A stretch of DNA of 64,000 nt from Nevskia sp. (GTDB taxonomy: Bacteria; Pseudomonadota; Gammaproteobacteria; Nevskiales; Nevskiaceae): positions 370,641 through 434,640 of the forward strand of contig JALNYU010000001.1 in assembly GCA_023229645.1 (NCBI GenBank), written 5' to 3'. The stretch's first letter is position 1. Each line of letters starts with the position of its first letter. A program made the translations under genes and the position numbers. The notes below the pieces were generated by a model that was not told where the DNA came from, did no database searches, and saw nothing but the letters and a program-made list of their open reading frames with translations. This document shows, in pieces, positions 52,580-60,866 of this stretch.

Positions 52580-53838
52580 GCGTCCGGGTCGGGCAGCGGT
52601 GGCAGGCCGCGCGAGGGCTGTTGATTCTTCCACGCGGTGAGCGCTTTGATGCGCCGCGCCCGCAGTTCAAAGCCGAGTGCGGCGCCGACAAAGCCCGCTT
52701 GCGCCACTTCCGCCGGCTGCACCGCGGCGATGATTTCAAACGCGCGGCGTAAATAGTCCGGCTGCGGATAATCGCGGTCTTCGAGATTGGTGCGGCCGCG
52801 AGCGTCGCATTCGCAGGCGATCAGGAAGGCTTCGTAGCGCTGCGGCCGGCGTAGCGCATCCAGCCGCTCGAACAGCTGCATTAACGTGCCGGCGCGGAGT
52901 TCGCGCGCTTGGTGCACGAACAGATGCTCGCGGCAGACTTGCAAAGCCAGATCGCGCTGTTCAGCGGGCACGCGTAGGCGCGCGCAGAATTGCTCGACCA
53001 GCGGCGCGCCACTGCTTTCGTGGCCCCAGTGGTGTGGCCATTGCTCGGGCGGCGTCAGGCCTTTACCGAAGTCGTGGCAGAGGCAGGCAACGCGCACGGC
53101 GATGCTGGCGCCGATTTTCGCGGCGCGATCAATCACCATCATCACGTGTACGCCGGTGTCGATTTCCGGGTGGTGTTTTTCCGGCTGCGGCACGCCGAAT
53201 AGCGCGTCCAGCTCGGGCATGATGCGGGCGAGCGCGCCGCAGGCGCGCAGCGTTTCAAAGAATACCGACGGCCGATCCAGCATCAGCGCCCGGCTGGCTT
53301 CCTGCCAAACCCGTTCTGGCACCAGTTGATCAACTTCGCCGTTTGCGACCATTTTCTGCATCAACGCCAATGTTTCGTCGGCAACGCGGAAGCCGAGCGG
53401 CGCGAAGCGGGCAGCGAAGCGGGCGACGCGCAGAATGCGCACCGGATCTTCGGCGAATGCTGGTGAGACATGCCGCAGCAGCCGGGCTTCGATGTCGGCC
53501 TGGCCGCCGTGCGGGTCGATCAAGCTGCCATCTTCGTCTTGGGCGATGGCGTTGACGGTGAGATCGCGCCGGGTCAAGTCTTCTTCCAGCGTAACGTCGG
53601 TGCTGGTGTGGAACGTGAAGCCGTGATAACCGCGACCGCTTTTTCGCTCGGTGCGGGCGAGCGCGTATTCCTCGTTTGTTTGCGGATGCAGGAAAACCGG
53701 GAAATCTTTGCCGACCGGGCGGAAGCCAACGACGGTCAAATCTTCCGGCTCGGCGCCGACAACAACCCAGTCGCGCTCGTGTACCGGCAGGCCCAGCAGC
53801 GTATCGCGGACGGCGCCGCCGACCAGATAGCGCTTCAT
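52576..53838 (-). CDS. cca: Multifunctional CCA protein (tRNA nucleotidyltransferase with HD domain)
   Basis: Adds or repairs the 3' CCA of tRNAs. The protein has 420 residues from ATG 53838, coupled to slt by ATGA; the frame extending to 53955 is inside slt. Motifs: YLVGGAVRDTLLGLPVHERD at the nucleotidyltransferase site, RDLTVNAIAQDEDGSLIDPH, and the HD phosphohydrolase signature CLCHDFGKGLTPPEQWPHHW typical of the gammaproteobacterial bifunctional form. Confidence 0.96.
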   Translation of the reverse strand: MKRYLVGGAVRDTLLGLPVHERDWVVVGAEPEDLTVVGFRPVGKDFPVFLHPQTNEEYALARTERKSGRGYHGFTFHTSTDVTLEEDLTRRDLTVNAIAQDEDGSLIDPHGGQADIEARLLRHVSPAFAEDPVRILRVARFAARFAPLGFRVADETLALMQKMVANGEVDQLVPERVWQEASRALMLDRPSVFFETLRACGALARIMPELDALFGVPQPEKHHPEIDTGVHVMMVIDRAAKIGASIAVRVACLCHDFGKGLTPPEQWPHHWGHESSGAPLVEQFCARLRVPAEQRDLALQVCREHLFVHQARELRAGTLMQLFERLDALRRPQRYEAFLIACECDARGRTNLEDRDYPQPDYLRRAFEIIAAVQPAEVAQAGFVGAALGFELRARRIKALTAWKNQQPSRGLPPLPDPDA

Positions 53839-55811
53839 CGGCTGGCCTCCGTGGCCGCTGTCACGGCGGGTTCGGCGATGCCGACCGGCATCAGCCAGCC
53901 GTTCACCATCTGCGGCTTGCCGGTGCGCAACCAGCCAAAAACCAACGCATGCCACTGCACGCGCTGCACATAGGTTCGGGTTTCGTTGTATGGAATGTTT
54001 TCAATCCAGATGTCAGCGTCAATAGGCATTTCCGGCAGCCAGCGTTTTACTGCGTTCGGGCCGGCGTTATACGCGGCGATGGCGAGCGCACGTTGGCCGT
54101 CGAAACGGTCAATCAGCTCGCGCAGGTGGGCGCTGCCGAGCGTGATGTTGGTGTCGGGATCATACAAAGCTGCCGCCGTCGGTGCAGGTTTGGCCACGCG
54201 TTTGGCGGTGCGCGCGGCGGTTTCGCGTAGCAGCTGCATCAGACCGATCGCGTTGGCGTGGGAAACGGCATCGCTACGATAAAGGCTCTCCTGACGCAAA
54301 ATCGCATAGATCAAATCCTCCGGCACGCCGGACGCTTCCGCGCCGGATTGCACCGCGCGCAAGTACGGCCGCGGGTAGAGCAGGCTGTAATCGGTGAAGA
54401 TTTTCTGACCGCTGGCGGTTGCGACCGCTTGATCGAACCAGCCCCAGTGCACGGCTAACCCCACCGCTTGCACGCGCTGCGCTGGCGTTAGCATTTCCAG
54501 CGCCTGCGCCCATTCCTGCGCTGCAAGATTTTTCAATGTGCAGAGATAGAGTTCGCGGGCGCGCACCAAGGCCGGGCGGGCGGCGAGCTGCGCCTGTTGC
54601 GCGGCGTCCATCGCCACGGTTTGATTCGGCGGCGTGTACGGGCGATTCAGATGGGCGCTGGCGAGCGCTGGATACCAACCGTCTTCGCCGGCTAGTGCGA
54701 CGAACTGCGGGCGTATGTTGTCCTCACCCAGCGCCTCTGCCGCGCGCAGGCCCCAGTAGCGCCAGCGTTGCTGCATGCGCAGGCTTTCCGGCAGGGCGGC
54801 AATAAATTGCGCCACCTGCGGCCAATCGCCGGCCCAGAGTGCGCTGCGCAGACGCCATTCGGCGCTCACGGCATCAAGATCCGCCACCGCAATTTGCGCG
54901 AAATACGCCAGCGCCGGCCGGCGGCTCCAAGACAAACCCAGGGCCAACGCCCGCGCGTACGGGCTGGCGGTGGCGTCGTCGAGTTTGCGCGCTTCACGCA
55001 GCGCCGGGTACAGCAGCTGCGCTTGGCCGGGGTCGCGCCGCGCGAGGCGGGACCAGCCGTCGAGCAGGGCTTCCGGTTCTACGGCGCGCGCAGGGGCCAG
55101 GATCAACGCGGGCAGTTCGCGCTCGGGCTTGTCGATCAGCGCGGCCCATTGCAGCAGCGGCGCTGCCGCAGTGTCAGGCAGCTGCGCCGCCAAACTCCGG
55201 GCCAAGCTGAGGTTGCCCGCGCGCAAGGCGAGGCGTGCCCGTTGATCGATCAAAGCCGGGGTCAGGGCGGCGTGTGCGCGCAGCCAGTCGAACGCCGGAT
55301 CGCAGGCGCGCGGCGTGGTGTCGCCGCTGAGCCAGAGTTCGCTGGCGGTAGCAGCGAGGCCGTCTTCGCGGCCGGTTTCGATGCGCGCGGTCAAACCGTG
55401 GCAGCGCAGCGCGATGTCGCCAGTGCCGTCGCGATACTGGGCGGAAAACGTGGCCCAGGCGCCGCGGTCGGCGAGATTCAACAGCCAGGCGCGGCGTAAA
55501 TCGCGCACCACCGGCGCATTGCCAGCGCTGTCTTGGGCGCTGACGAACGCGGCGACGCGGGTGTCTAAATCCTCCGCCAGCGGTTGTTGCGCCAGCGCGC
55601 GCTGCAAGCGCGCCGCCTGCAGGTATGGATACAACGGATAGGCACGCAACGCCGGGCTATCGTCGTTATCCACCGTCGGTGCGATTTTTGCGGCGGTGTA
55701 GGCGCTCTGGAATTCGCTGCGCGCCGTCGCGTACTGCGTATCGCTAGCCGGCTCGGCCGCTGCATACAGCGGCAGAAGAACGGCAAAAATTACGAGCAGT
55801 CGTGCATTCAT
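53835..55811 (-). CDS. slt: Soluble lytic murein transglycosylase
   Basis: Cleaves peptidoglycan glycan strands to anhydro-muropeptides, the substrates of AmpG. The protein has 658 residues with a Sec signal peptide (MNARLLVIFAVLLPLYAAAE). A long alpha-superhelical U-domain (about residues 30-450) precedes a C-terminal SLT domain. The catalytic Glu is in AILRQESLYRSDAVS, followed by NAIGLMQLLRETA and ALAIAAYNAGPNAVKRWL. First gene of slt-cca-small membrane protein. Confidence 0.95.
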   Translation of the reverse strand: MNARLLVIFAVLLPLYAAAEPASDTQYATARSEFQSAYTAAKIAPTVDNDDSPALRAYPLYPYLQAARLQRALAQQPLAEDLDTRVAAFVSAQDSAGNAPVVRDLRRAWLLNLADRGAWATFSAQYRDGTGDIALRCHGLTARIETGREDGLAATASELWLSGDTTPRACDPAFDWLRAHAALTPALIDQRARLALRAGNLSLARSLAAQLPDTAAAPLLQWAALIDKPERELPALILAPARAVEPEALLDGWSRLARRDPGQAQLLYPALREARKLDDATASPYARALALGLSWSRRPALAYFAQIAVADLDAVSAEWRLRSALWAGDWPQVAQFIAALPESLRMQQRWRYWGLRAAEALGEDNIRPQFVALAGEDGWYPALASAHLNRPYTPPNQTVAMDAAQQAQLAARPALVRARELYLCTLKNLAAQEWAQALEMLTPAQRVQAVGLAVHWGWFDQAVATASGQKIFTDYSLLYPRPYLRAVQSGAEASGVPEDLIYAILRQESLYRSDAVSHANAIGLMQLLRETAARTAKRVAKPAPTAAALYDPDTNITLGSAHLRELIDRFDGQRALAIAAYNAGPNAVKRWLPEMPIDADIWIENIPYNETRTYVQRVQWHALVFGWLRTGKPQMVNGWLMPVGIAEPAVTAATEASR

Positions 55812-55888
55812 TGCGAGATAAGGCCTGCCGACGTGGAGCGGGGTTCATGTAGCATGCGCCGGCTTACGACATTCTAGGGCTTGTTGCC

Positions 55889-56677
55889 GTGCAGCTCGAC
55901 TCATTACTGCTTTATTTGGCTACTGGCGCCGTTTCCGGCCTCGCTGCTGGGCTGTTCGGCGTTGGCGGCGGTTTGATTATTGTCCCGGCGCTGGCGGGTT
56001 TGCTGTCTTATCAAGGCGGTGCGGCGGCGATGCAAACTGCGATTGCAACATCGCTGGCGGTGATGTGTTTGACGTCGATCTCATCGATGCGGGCGCATAA
56101 CGGCCGCGGCGGCGTCCTATGGCCGGTGTTTTGGCGCTTGGCGCCGGGGATTGTCATCGGCAGCCTACTCGGCGCCACGGTTGCCCAGGGTTTAGGCGGC
56201 ACCACGCTGCGCCGAGTGATCGGCTGCGGCGCGCTGTTGATCGCGCTGCAGCTGCTGATCGACGCTAAGCCGAAAGTGGTGCGCAGCTTGCCGGGCTCGG
56301 CCGGTTTGGCATCGGTTGGTGCGGTGATCGGCGCGTTATCGGCCTTGATCGGCATCGGCGGTGGCTCGTTGACCGTGCCGTACCTCGCGCATCGCGGTGT
56401 TGAGATGCGGCAAGCGGTTGGCACTTCATCGGCTTGCGGGGTCCCGATCGCCTGGGCCGGCACACTGGCGTTTGCGCTCGGTGGTCTCGGCGTGCCGGGG
56501 CGGCCGGCGTTTAGCTTGGGTTATGTCGATCTCACGGCGTTTATCGGCATCGCCGCGATGAGTGTATTAACCGCGCCGCTCGGCGCGCGGCTGGCGCACC
56601 GCTGGCCGCAGCGCACGTTGAAGCGAGCGTTCGGCGTGTTTTTAACATTCATCGGCGTGCGCATGCTGTGGTTCTGA
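55889..56677 (+). CDS. TauE/SafE family sulfite/organosulfur permease-like protein
   Basis: The protein has 262 residues with about eight membrane helices. Two inverted halves each carry the signature: GLAAGLFGVGGGLIIVPALA and ALSALIGIGGGSLTVPYLAH. Members export sulfite, sulfoacetate or related anions; substrate not evident. It starts at a GTG, divergent from slt by 77 bases. Sixty bases before sat, so a link to sulfur metabolism is plausible though the spacing suggests a separate start of translation. Confidence 0.9.
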   Translation: MQLDSLLLYLATGAVSGLAAGLFGVGGGLIIVPALAGLLSYQGGAAAMQTAIATSLAVMCLTSISSMRAHNGRGGVLWPVFWRLAPGIVIGSLLGATVAQGLGGTTLRRVIGCGALLIALQLLIDAKPKVVRSLPGSAGLASVGAVIGALSALIGIGGGSLTVPYLAHRGVEMRQAVGTSSACGVPIAWAGTLAFALGGLGVPGRPAFSLGYVDLTAFIGIAAMSVLTAPLGARLAHRWPQRTLKRAFGVFLTFIGVRMLWF

Positions 56678-56736
56678 GTTTCGTATACTGCGCCGGCTTT
56701 TCTCCCTGATATTTTTCTGATAGCGAACCCATAAAC

Positions 56737-57954
56737 ATGTCGAATCTGGTTCGGCCGCACGGTGGCGGCCCGCTGCAACCTCTGTTGCTCGAAGGCGCGG
56801 CGCTGACCGCCGAGCAAGCCCGCGCGGCAACACTGCCGCGGGTTAACGTGAGCTCGCGCGAAGCGGGCGATCTGATCATGCTCGGCATTGGCGGCTTTAC
56901 CCCGCTGGCCGGCTTTATGACTAAGGCTGACTGGCAAGGCGTCTGCGACACGATGCACACCGCCGCTGGCCTGTTCTGGCCGATCCCGATCACGTTATCG
57001 ACCGACACCGCAACCGCCGCAGGGCTGGCGCTCGGCGGCGACATCGCGTTGTTCGACGCCGAACGCAATGAAATTTTGGCGACGATGACCGTCACCGAAA
57101 AGTACAGCATCGATAAAGCCCACGAATGCCAAACGGTGTTCAAGACCACCGATGGCGCGCACCCCGGCGTGGCAATGGTCATGGCGCAGGGCGAGGTGAA
57201 TCTCGCCGGCCCGGTGAAAGTGCTGAGTCAGGCTGAATTCCCGGATCAATACGGCGCGATGTACATGACGCCGGCGCAGACGCGCGCCGAATTCGACGCC
57301 CGCGGTTGGAAAACCATCGCCGCGTTCCAGACCCGGAACCCGATGCACCGCAGCCATGAATACTTGGCCAAGATCGCGGTCGAGATCTGCGACGGCGTGA
57401 TGATTCACTCGCTGCTCGGCAAGCTCAAGCCCGGCGACATCCCGGCCGAAGTGCGGCAGGACGCGATCAGCGTTTTGATCGAAAAGTATTTCGTCAAAAA
57501 CACCGTGATTCAGTCGGGCTATCCGCTGGACATGCGCTACGCCGGCCCGCGCGAAGCGCTGCTGCACGCGCTGTTCCGTCAGAACTACGGCTGCACGTAT
57601 TTGATCGTCGGCCGCGACCACGCTGGTGTGGGCGACTACTACGGTCCGTTCGACGCGCAGACGATCTTCGACGAAATTCCGGCCGACGCGCTGGAAACCA
57701 AGCCGCTGAAAATCGACTGGACGTTCTACTGCGATGCCTGCGAAGGCATGTCCAGCGCCAAAACCTGCCCGCACGACGCTTCGCACCGCTTGCTGCTGTC
57801 CGGCACCAAGCTACGCAAGCTGCTGTCAGAAGACGGCGAAGTGCCGGCGCAGTTCTCGCGCCCGGAAGTGCTCGACATCCTGCGCCAGTACTACGCCAGC
57901 TTGGCCGAGCACGAGAAGGTGAAGGTGGAACTCAAGGGCCACTCGGCGCGCTAA
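56737..57954 (+). CDS. sat: Sulfate adenylyltransferase (homo-oligomeric ATP sulfurylase)
   Basis: Forms APS from sulfate and ATP, or ATP from APS in sulfur oxidisers. The protein has 405 residues, the Sat type and not CysDN. Motifs: AAFQTRNPMHRSHEYLAK (QTRNP and HxxH), GPREALLHALFRQNYGCTYL, GRDHAGVGDYYGPFDAQTIF, and the SGTKLRKLLSEDGEVP C-terminal part. A four-Cys segment (YCDACEGMSSAKTCPHD) may bind zinc, as in several bacterial and archaeal Sat proteins. No aprAB, dsr or cysH lies in the window. Confidence 0.96.
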   Translation: MSNLVRPHGGGPLQPLLLEGAALTAEQARAATLPRVNVSSREAGDLIMLGIGGFTPLAGFMTKADWQGVCDTMHTAAGLFWPIPITLSTDTATAAGLALGGDIALFDAERNEILATMTVTEKYSIDKAHECQTVFKTTDGAHPGVAMVMAQGEVNLAGPVKVLSQAEFPDQYGAMYMTPAQTRAEFDARGWKTIAAFQTRNPMHRSHEYLAKIAVEICDGVMIHSLLGKLKPGDIPAEVRQDAISVLIEKYFVKNTVIQSGYPLDMRYAGPREALLHALFRQNYGCTYLIVGRDHAGVGDYYGPFDAQTIFDEIPADALETKPLKIDWTFYCDACEGMSSAKTCPHDASHRLLLSGTKLRKLLSEDGEVPAQFSRPEVLDILRQYYASLAEHEKVKVELKGHSAR

Positions 57955-57968
57955 CGCCGAGCCGCCCG

Positions 57969-58006
57969 CGGCGCCGCGCAATCAGCTTGCGTCGGCGCCG
58001 TTTTTT
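57969..58006 (+). terminator. Rho-independent terminator of sat
   Basis: CGGCGCC (57969-57975) pairs with GGCGCCG (57994-58000). An inner stem GCGCAA/TTGCGT and a five-base loop TCAGC follow, with one bulged C. Six T's follow directly (58001-58006). The right half of the hairpin and the T-run lie inside the last codons of the convergent alcohol dehydrogenase gene. Confidence 0.85.
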
Positions 58007-59046
58007 AGCGAAGCCATGTCGATCACGAAGCGATATTTAACGTCGCTTTTAACCATCCGTGCCCAGGCTTCGTTGATTTGTTGGATCGGGATCAGTTCGA
58101 TGTCGGACACGATGCCGTGCTCGGCGCAGAAATCGAGCATTTCCTGGGTTTCGCGGATGCCGCCGATCATCGAACCCGCTAAATGCCGGCGCTTGCCAAT
58201 CAGGCTGCCGACTTTCAGCGCTGGTGGATCTTGATCCGGCAGGCCGACCAGCACCATCGTGCCGTCGCGCTTCAGCAGCGATAGAAAGACGTTTAGATCG
58301 TGCGGTGCGGCAACCGTGTTGAGGATGAAATCGAGCTGGCCGGCCTGCTGCTTCATCTCGTCTTTATTCTTTGAAATCACCACTTCCTTGGCGCCGAGGC
58401 GCAGCGCATCGTCGTGCTTGCCTTCGCTGGTGGTGAACAGCACGACGTGGGCGCCGAACGCTGCGGCCAACTTCACCGCCATGTGGCCAAGCCCGCCGAG
58501 CCCGACGACGCCGACTTTCTGCCCCGGCCCAACTTGCCAGTGCTTCAGCGGCGAATAGGTGGTAATGCCGGCGCAGAGCAGCGGCGCAACGGCTTTTAAG
58601 TCCAAGGTTGTCGGCACGCGCAGCACGAATGCAGCGTCGACAACGATATTGTTTGAGTAGCCGCCTTGCGTGATCAGGCCGTCGCGGCCTTTTGCGTTGT
58701 AGGTGCCGACAAAACCTTTCTCGCAATACTGTTCGAGGCCTTCGGCGCAGCTGCCGCAGGTTCGGCAGGAATCCACCATACAACCGACGCCGGCCAGATC
58801 GCCGGCTTTGAAGCCGGTTACCGCGGCGCCGACGTTGACCACGCGGCCGACGATTTCGTGGCCGGGCACCATCGGAAACTTGGCGCCGCCCCATTCGTTG
58901 CGGGCTTGGTGAACATCGGAATGGCAGACGCCGCAGTAGAGAATTTCGATTTGAACGTCGTTGGCACCGGGTTCGCGGCGCTCGAAGCGATACGGCGCTA
59001 GCGGCGTCGTGCTGGCCTGCGCGGCATAACCGAGGGTAGGAAGCAT
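57982..59046 (-). CDS. Zinc-dependent alcohol dehydrogenase (YahK/cinnamyl type)
   Basis: The protein has 354 residues. Catalytic zinc ligands are in YCGVCHSDVH, GHE and LLCAGITTY. The structural zinc cysteines are CRTCGSCAEGLEQYC. The Rossmann motif is VGVVGLGGLGHMAVKLAAAF. This arrangement is the NADP(H) aldehyde reductase/cinnamyl alcohol dehydrogenase branch. An AAGGA site lies upstream of the ATG. Substrate not evident. Its 3' end overlaps the sat terminator. Confidence 0.93.
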   Translation of the reverse strand: MLPTLGYAAQASTTPLAPYRFERREPGANDVQIEILYCGVCHSDVHQARNEWGGAKFPMVPGHEIVGRVVNVGAAVTGFKAGDLAGVGCMVDSCRTCGSCAEGLEQYCEKGFVGTYNAKGRDGLITQGGYSNNIVVDAAFVLRVPTTLDLKAVAPLLCAGITTYSPLKHWQVGPGQKVGVVGLGGLGHMAVKLAAAFGAHVVLFTTSEGKHDDALRLGAKEVVISKNKDEMKQQAGQLDFILNTVAAPHDLNVFLSLLKRDGTMVLVGLPDQDPPALKVGSLIGKRRHLAGSMIGGIRETQEMLDFCAEHGIVSDIELIPIQQINEAWARMVKSDVKYRFVIDMASLKNGADAS

Positions 59047-59095
59047 AGGAGAAGTCCTTTTAGGGTAATGAAGGGTGGGACTGCGAGTTTGGCCG

Positions 59096-59494
59096 CTACG
59101 TGCGCGCTTTGAGCGCTGCCTGCAGGCGTGCGGCTTTGGCGAGGTCGAGATAGGTTTGGCGGATCGTCAGCAGCTCTTTTTCGTCGAGCTCTTCCAGATC
59201 CAGCAGCATGTTGTTGGTATTTTCAAACGCGCGGATAAGCTCGTCGAGCTTGATGTGGATCGCCTCCGAGTCGCGGTTCTGGGTGTTTTGAATCAAGAAC
59301 ACCATCATGAATGTGATGATGGTTGTACCGGTGTTGATGACCAGCTGCCAGGTATCGCTGAAGCCGAACAGCGGGCCGGTTAGCCCCCAGCCGACAATAA
59401 CCGCAACGGCAGCGCCAAACGTATAGGGTTTGCCGGCCAACGATGAAGCAGCCCGAGCAAAGCGGGTGAACCAGGAATTTTGTGTCTCGGGCAT
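59096..59494 (-). CDS. Low-affinity iron permease family protein
   Basis: The protein has 132 residues. Two membrane helices (FGAAVAVIVGWGLTGPLFGF; LVINTGTTIITFMMVFLIQN) are followed by TQNRDSEAIHIKLDELIRA, the family signature shared with the small bacterial relatives of yeast Fet4 (PF04120). A helical C-terminal tail with many Glu and Leu residues follows. The transport role is not proven for the bacterial short forms. Minus-strand, 49 bases before the alcohol dehydrogenase start. Confidence 0.88.
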   Translation of the reverse strand: MPETQNSWFTRFARAASSLAGKPYTFGAAVAVIVGWGLTGPLFGFSDTWQLVINTGTTIITFMMVFLIQNTQNRDSEAIHIKLDELIRAFENTNNMLLDLEELDEKELLTIRQTYLDLAKAARLQAALKART

Positions 59495-59594
59495 GGCCGA
59501 CGGGAAGCCTTACGAATCACCGCAATTTGCGGATTCGACAGACTAGCGGATTCGGGGTTCACGCGGCACCTGTACCCCGAAAACTTCGATCAAC

Positions 59595-59789
59595 TCAGCG
59601 TCGTCCGCTGATTACCCGTGCCGGCAAAATCAGGATCGCGTAAATCAGCTCAAGCACGCCTTCAACGGCGAAACCGACGAGCCGAAACGGCAGCAGCAGC
59701 AGCCAGACCAGCGGATACAGCGCCAATGCCAGAACTGCAACCGGCCAGCAGATGACGAAGAGCAATAGCCAAAGCAGGAATGTAAGCAT
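59595..59789 (-). CDS. Small hydrophobic membrane protein
   Basis: The protein has 64 residues, nearly all in two membrane helices: MLTFLLWLLLFVICWPVAVL with LALALYPLVWLLLLPFRLVG, then AVEGVLELIYAILILPARVI, ending SGRR. The pattern suggests a real small membrane protein. No function is known to me. Confidence 0.6.
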   Translation of the reverse strand: MLTFLLWLLLFVICWPVAVLALALYPLVWLLLLPFRLVGFAVEGVLELIYAILILPARVISGRR

Positions 59790-59855
59790 GGCTTGATCTT
59801 AGGAGTGCATTTGCCGCAGCGCAATGAACAGAATCACGCTAATTTCGGCGTACCG

Positions 59856-59871
59856 TGAGACCCAGGTCTCA
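59856..59871. repeat. Short perfect palindrome TGAGACC-CA-GGTCTCA
   Basis: A seven-base perfect inverted repeat with a two-base centre, in the gap between the bestrophin-like gene stop and the start of the small membrane protein. There is no T-run. It could be a minor hairpin or an operator for the small gene. Confidence 0.35.
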
Positions 59872-59895
59872 GTCTGGGCGGCAATTGGCCGATCT

Positions 59896-60825
59896 TCAAA
59901 GCACAACATAATTCTGCGGCACTGGTGCGGCCGGCGGCGGTACGTCGCCGAGCATTTCTAGCAAGGAGGCTTCGATGGTCTGACTCATCGCCTGCAGCGG
60001 CAGATCGTTCGGGTCGGCGCCGAACGGTTGCTCCAATTCTTCGGCGATCGCTTCCAAGGCCATGAAGGCGTAGGCGACAAAAGCCGCGAACACCGGCGTC
60101 AGCCAGCCAATGCTCGCCGCCAGCGCGAACGGCAGCAGCGAGCAGTAGAAATAAACCGTGCGGTGAACCATCAACGAAAACGTCAGCGGTACCGGCGTGG
60201 TCAGAATGCGTTCGCAGCCGCCGATGGAATCGCTATAGCCATCAAGGTTTTTCTCCATCGCCAACGCCAGTGTGTCCGATAACTGCCCTTGCCGTCGCGC
60301 GGCATGTAATTGCTCGGCGAGCAACCGCACGATCAAGATCGGCGGAAAGCGTGCCGTTTTGATCTTCGCCAGATCCGCCTCGGGCAGCTGCAGCAGGCGT
60401 TGCAGATCTGCGCTGGCGTCGGTATCGCGCAGTTGGTGCCGCAGCGCATGGGCCGTGGCGGCGAGGCCGAGCACGAAGCGCCGTGCTTCCGGCGTGTCTG
60501 GTGTCCAGGCGGTGATCGTCAGCGCTTGGCGGGCGAGGGCGCGGGCGTAGTTTAGGACGCTGCCCCAGAGCTTGCGCGCTTCCCAGTAGCGGTCATAGCT
60601 GACGTTGGTGCGGAAGCCGAGAAAAATCGCCAGAGCCAAACCCAGCAGCGTGAACGGCTGCGGGTTGAGATCGAGAATCTGCGTGCGTTCAAAATAGCCG
60701 TGAAACAGCACCGCGCCGAGGCCGATCAAGAACACGATCAGCAGGCGCGGCAGCAGCTTTTTCAGCACCGAGCCGCGCCAGATAAACAACATCGAAAACC
60801 AGTGCGGGCGGGGACGAACAATCAT
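59896..60825 (-). CDS. Bestrophin-like chloride channel family protein
   Basis: The protein has 309 residues. It carries the family N-terminus MIVRPRPHWFSMLFIWRGSV and the GLALAIFLGFRTNVSYDRYW, EARKLWGSVLNYARALARQ motifs of the bestrophin/UPF0187 family. Membrane helices are visible around LIVFLIGLGAVLF and FALAASIGWLTPVFAAFVAY. The C-terminal region has EELEQPFGADPNDLPLQAM, the conserved acidic/PNDLP signature. It probably forms a pentameric anion or cation channel in the inner membrane. Confidence 0.93.
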   Translation of the reverse strand: MIVRPRPHWFSMLFIWRGSVLKKLLPRLLIVFLIGLGAVLFHGYFERTQILDLNPQPFTLLGLALAIFLGFRTNVSYDRYWEARKLWGSVLNYARALARQALTITAWTPDTPEARRFVLGLAATAHALRHQLRDTDASADLQRLLQLPEADLAKIKTARFPPILIVRLLAEQLHAARRQGQLSDTLALAMEKNLDGYSDSIGGCERILTTPVPLTFSLMVHRTVYFYCSLLPFALAASIGWLTPVFAAFVAYAFMALEAIAEELEQPFGADPNDLPLQAMSQTIEASLLEMLGDVPPPAAPVPQNYVVL

Positions 60826-60866
60826 GGGCGGCTAGCTACAGAATAAAGAATACAAACGGCTCGGAT

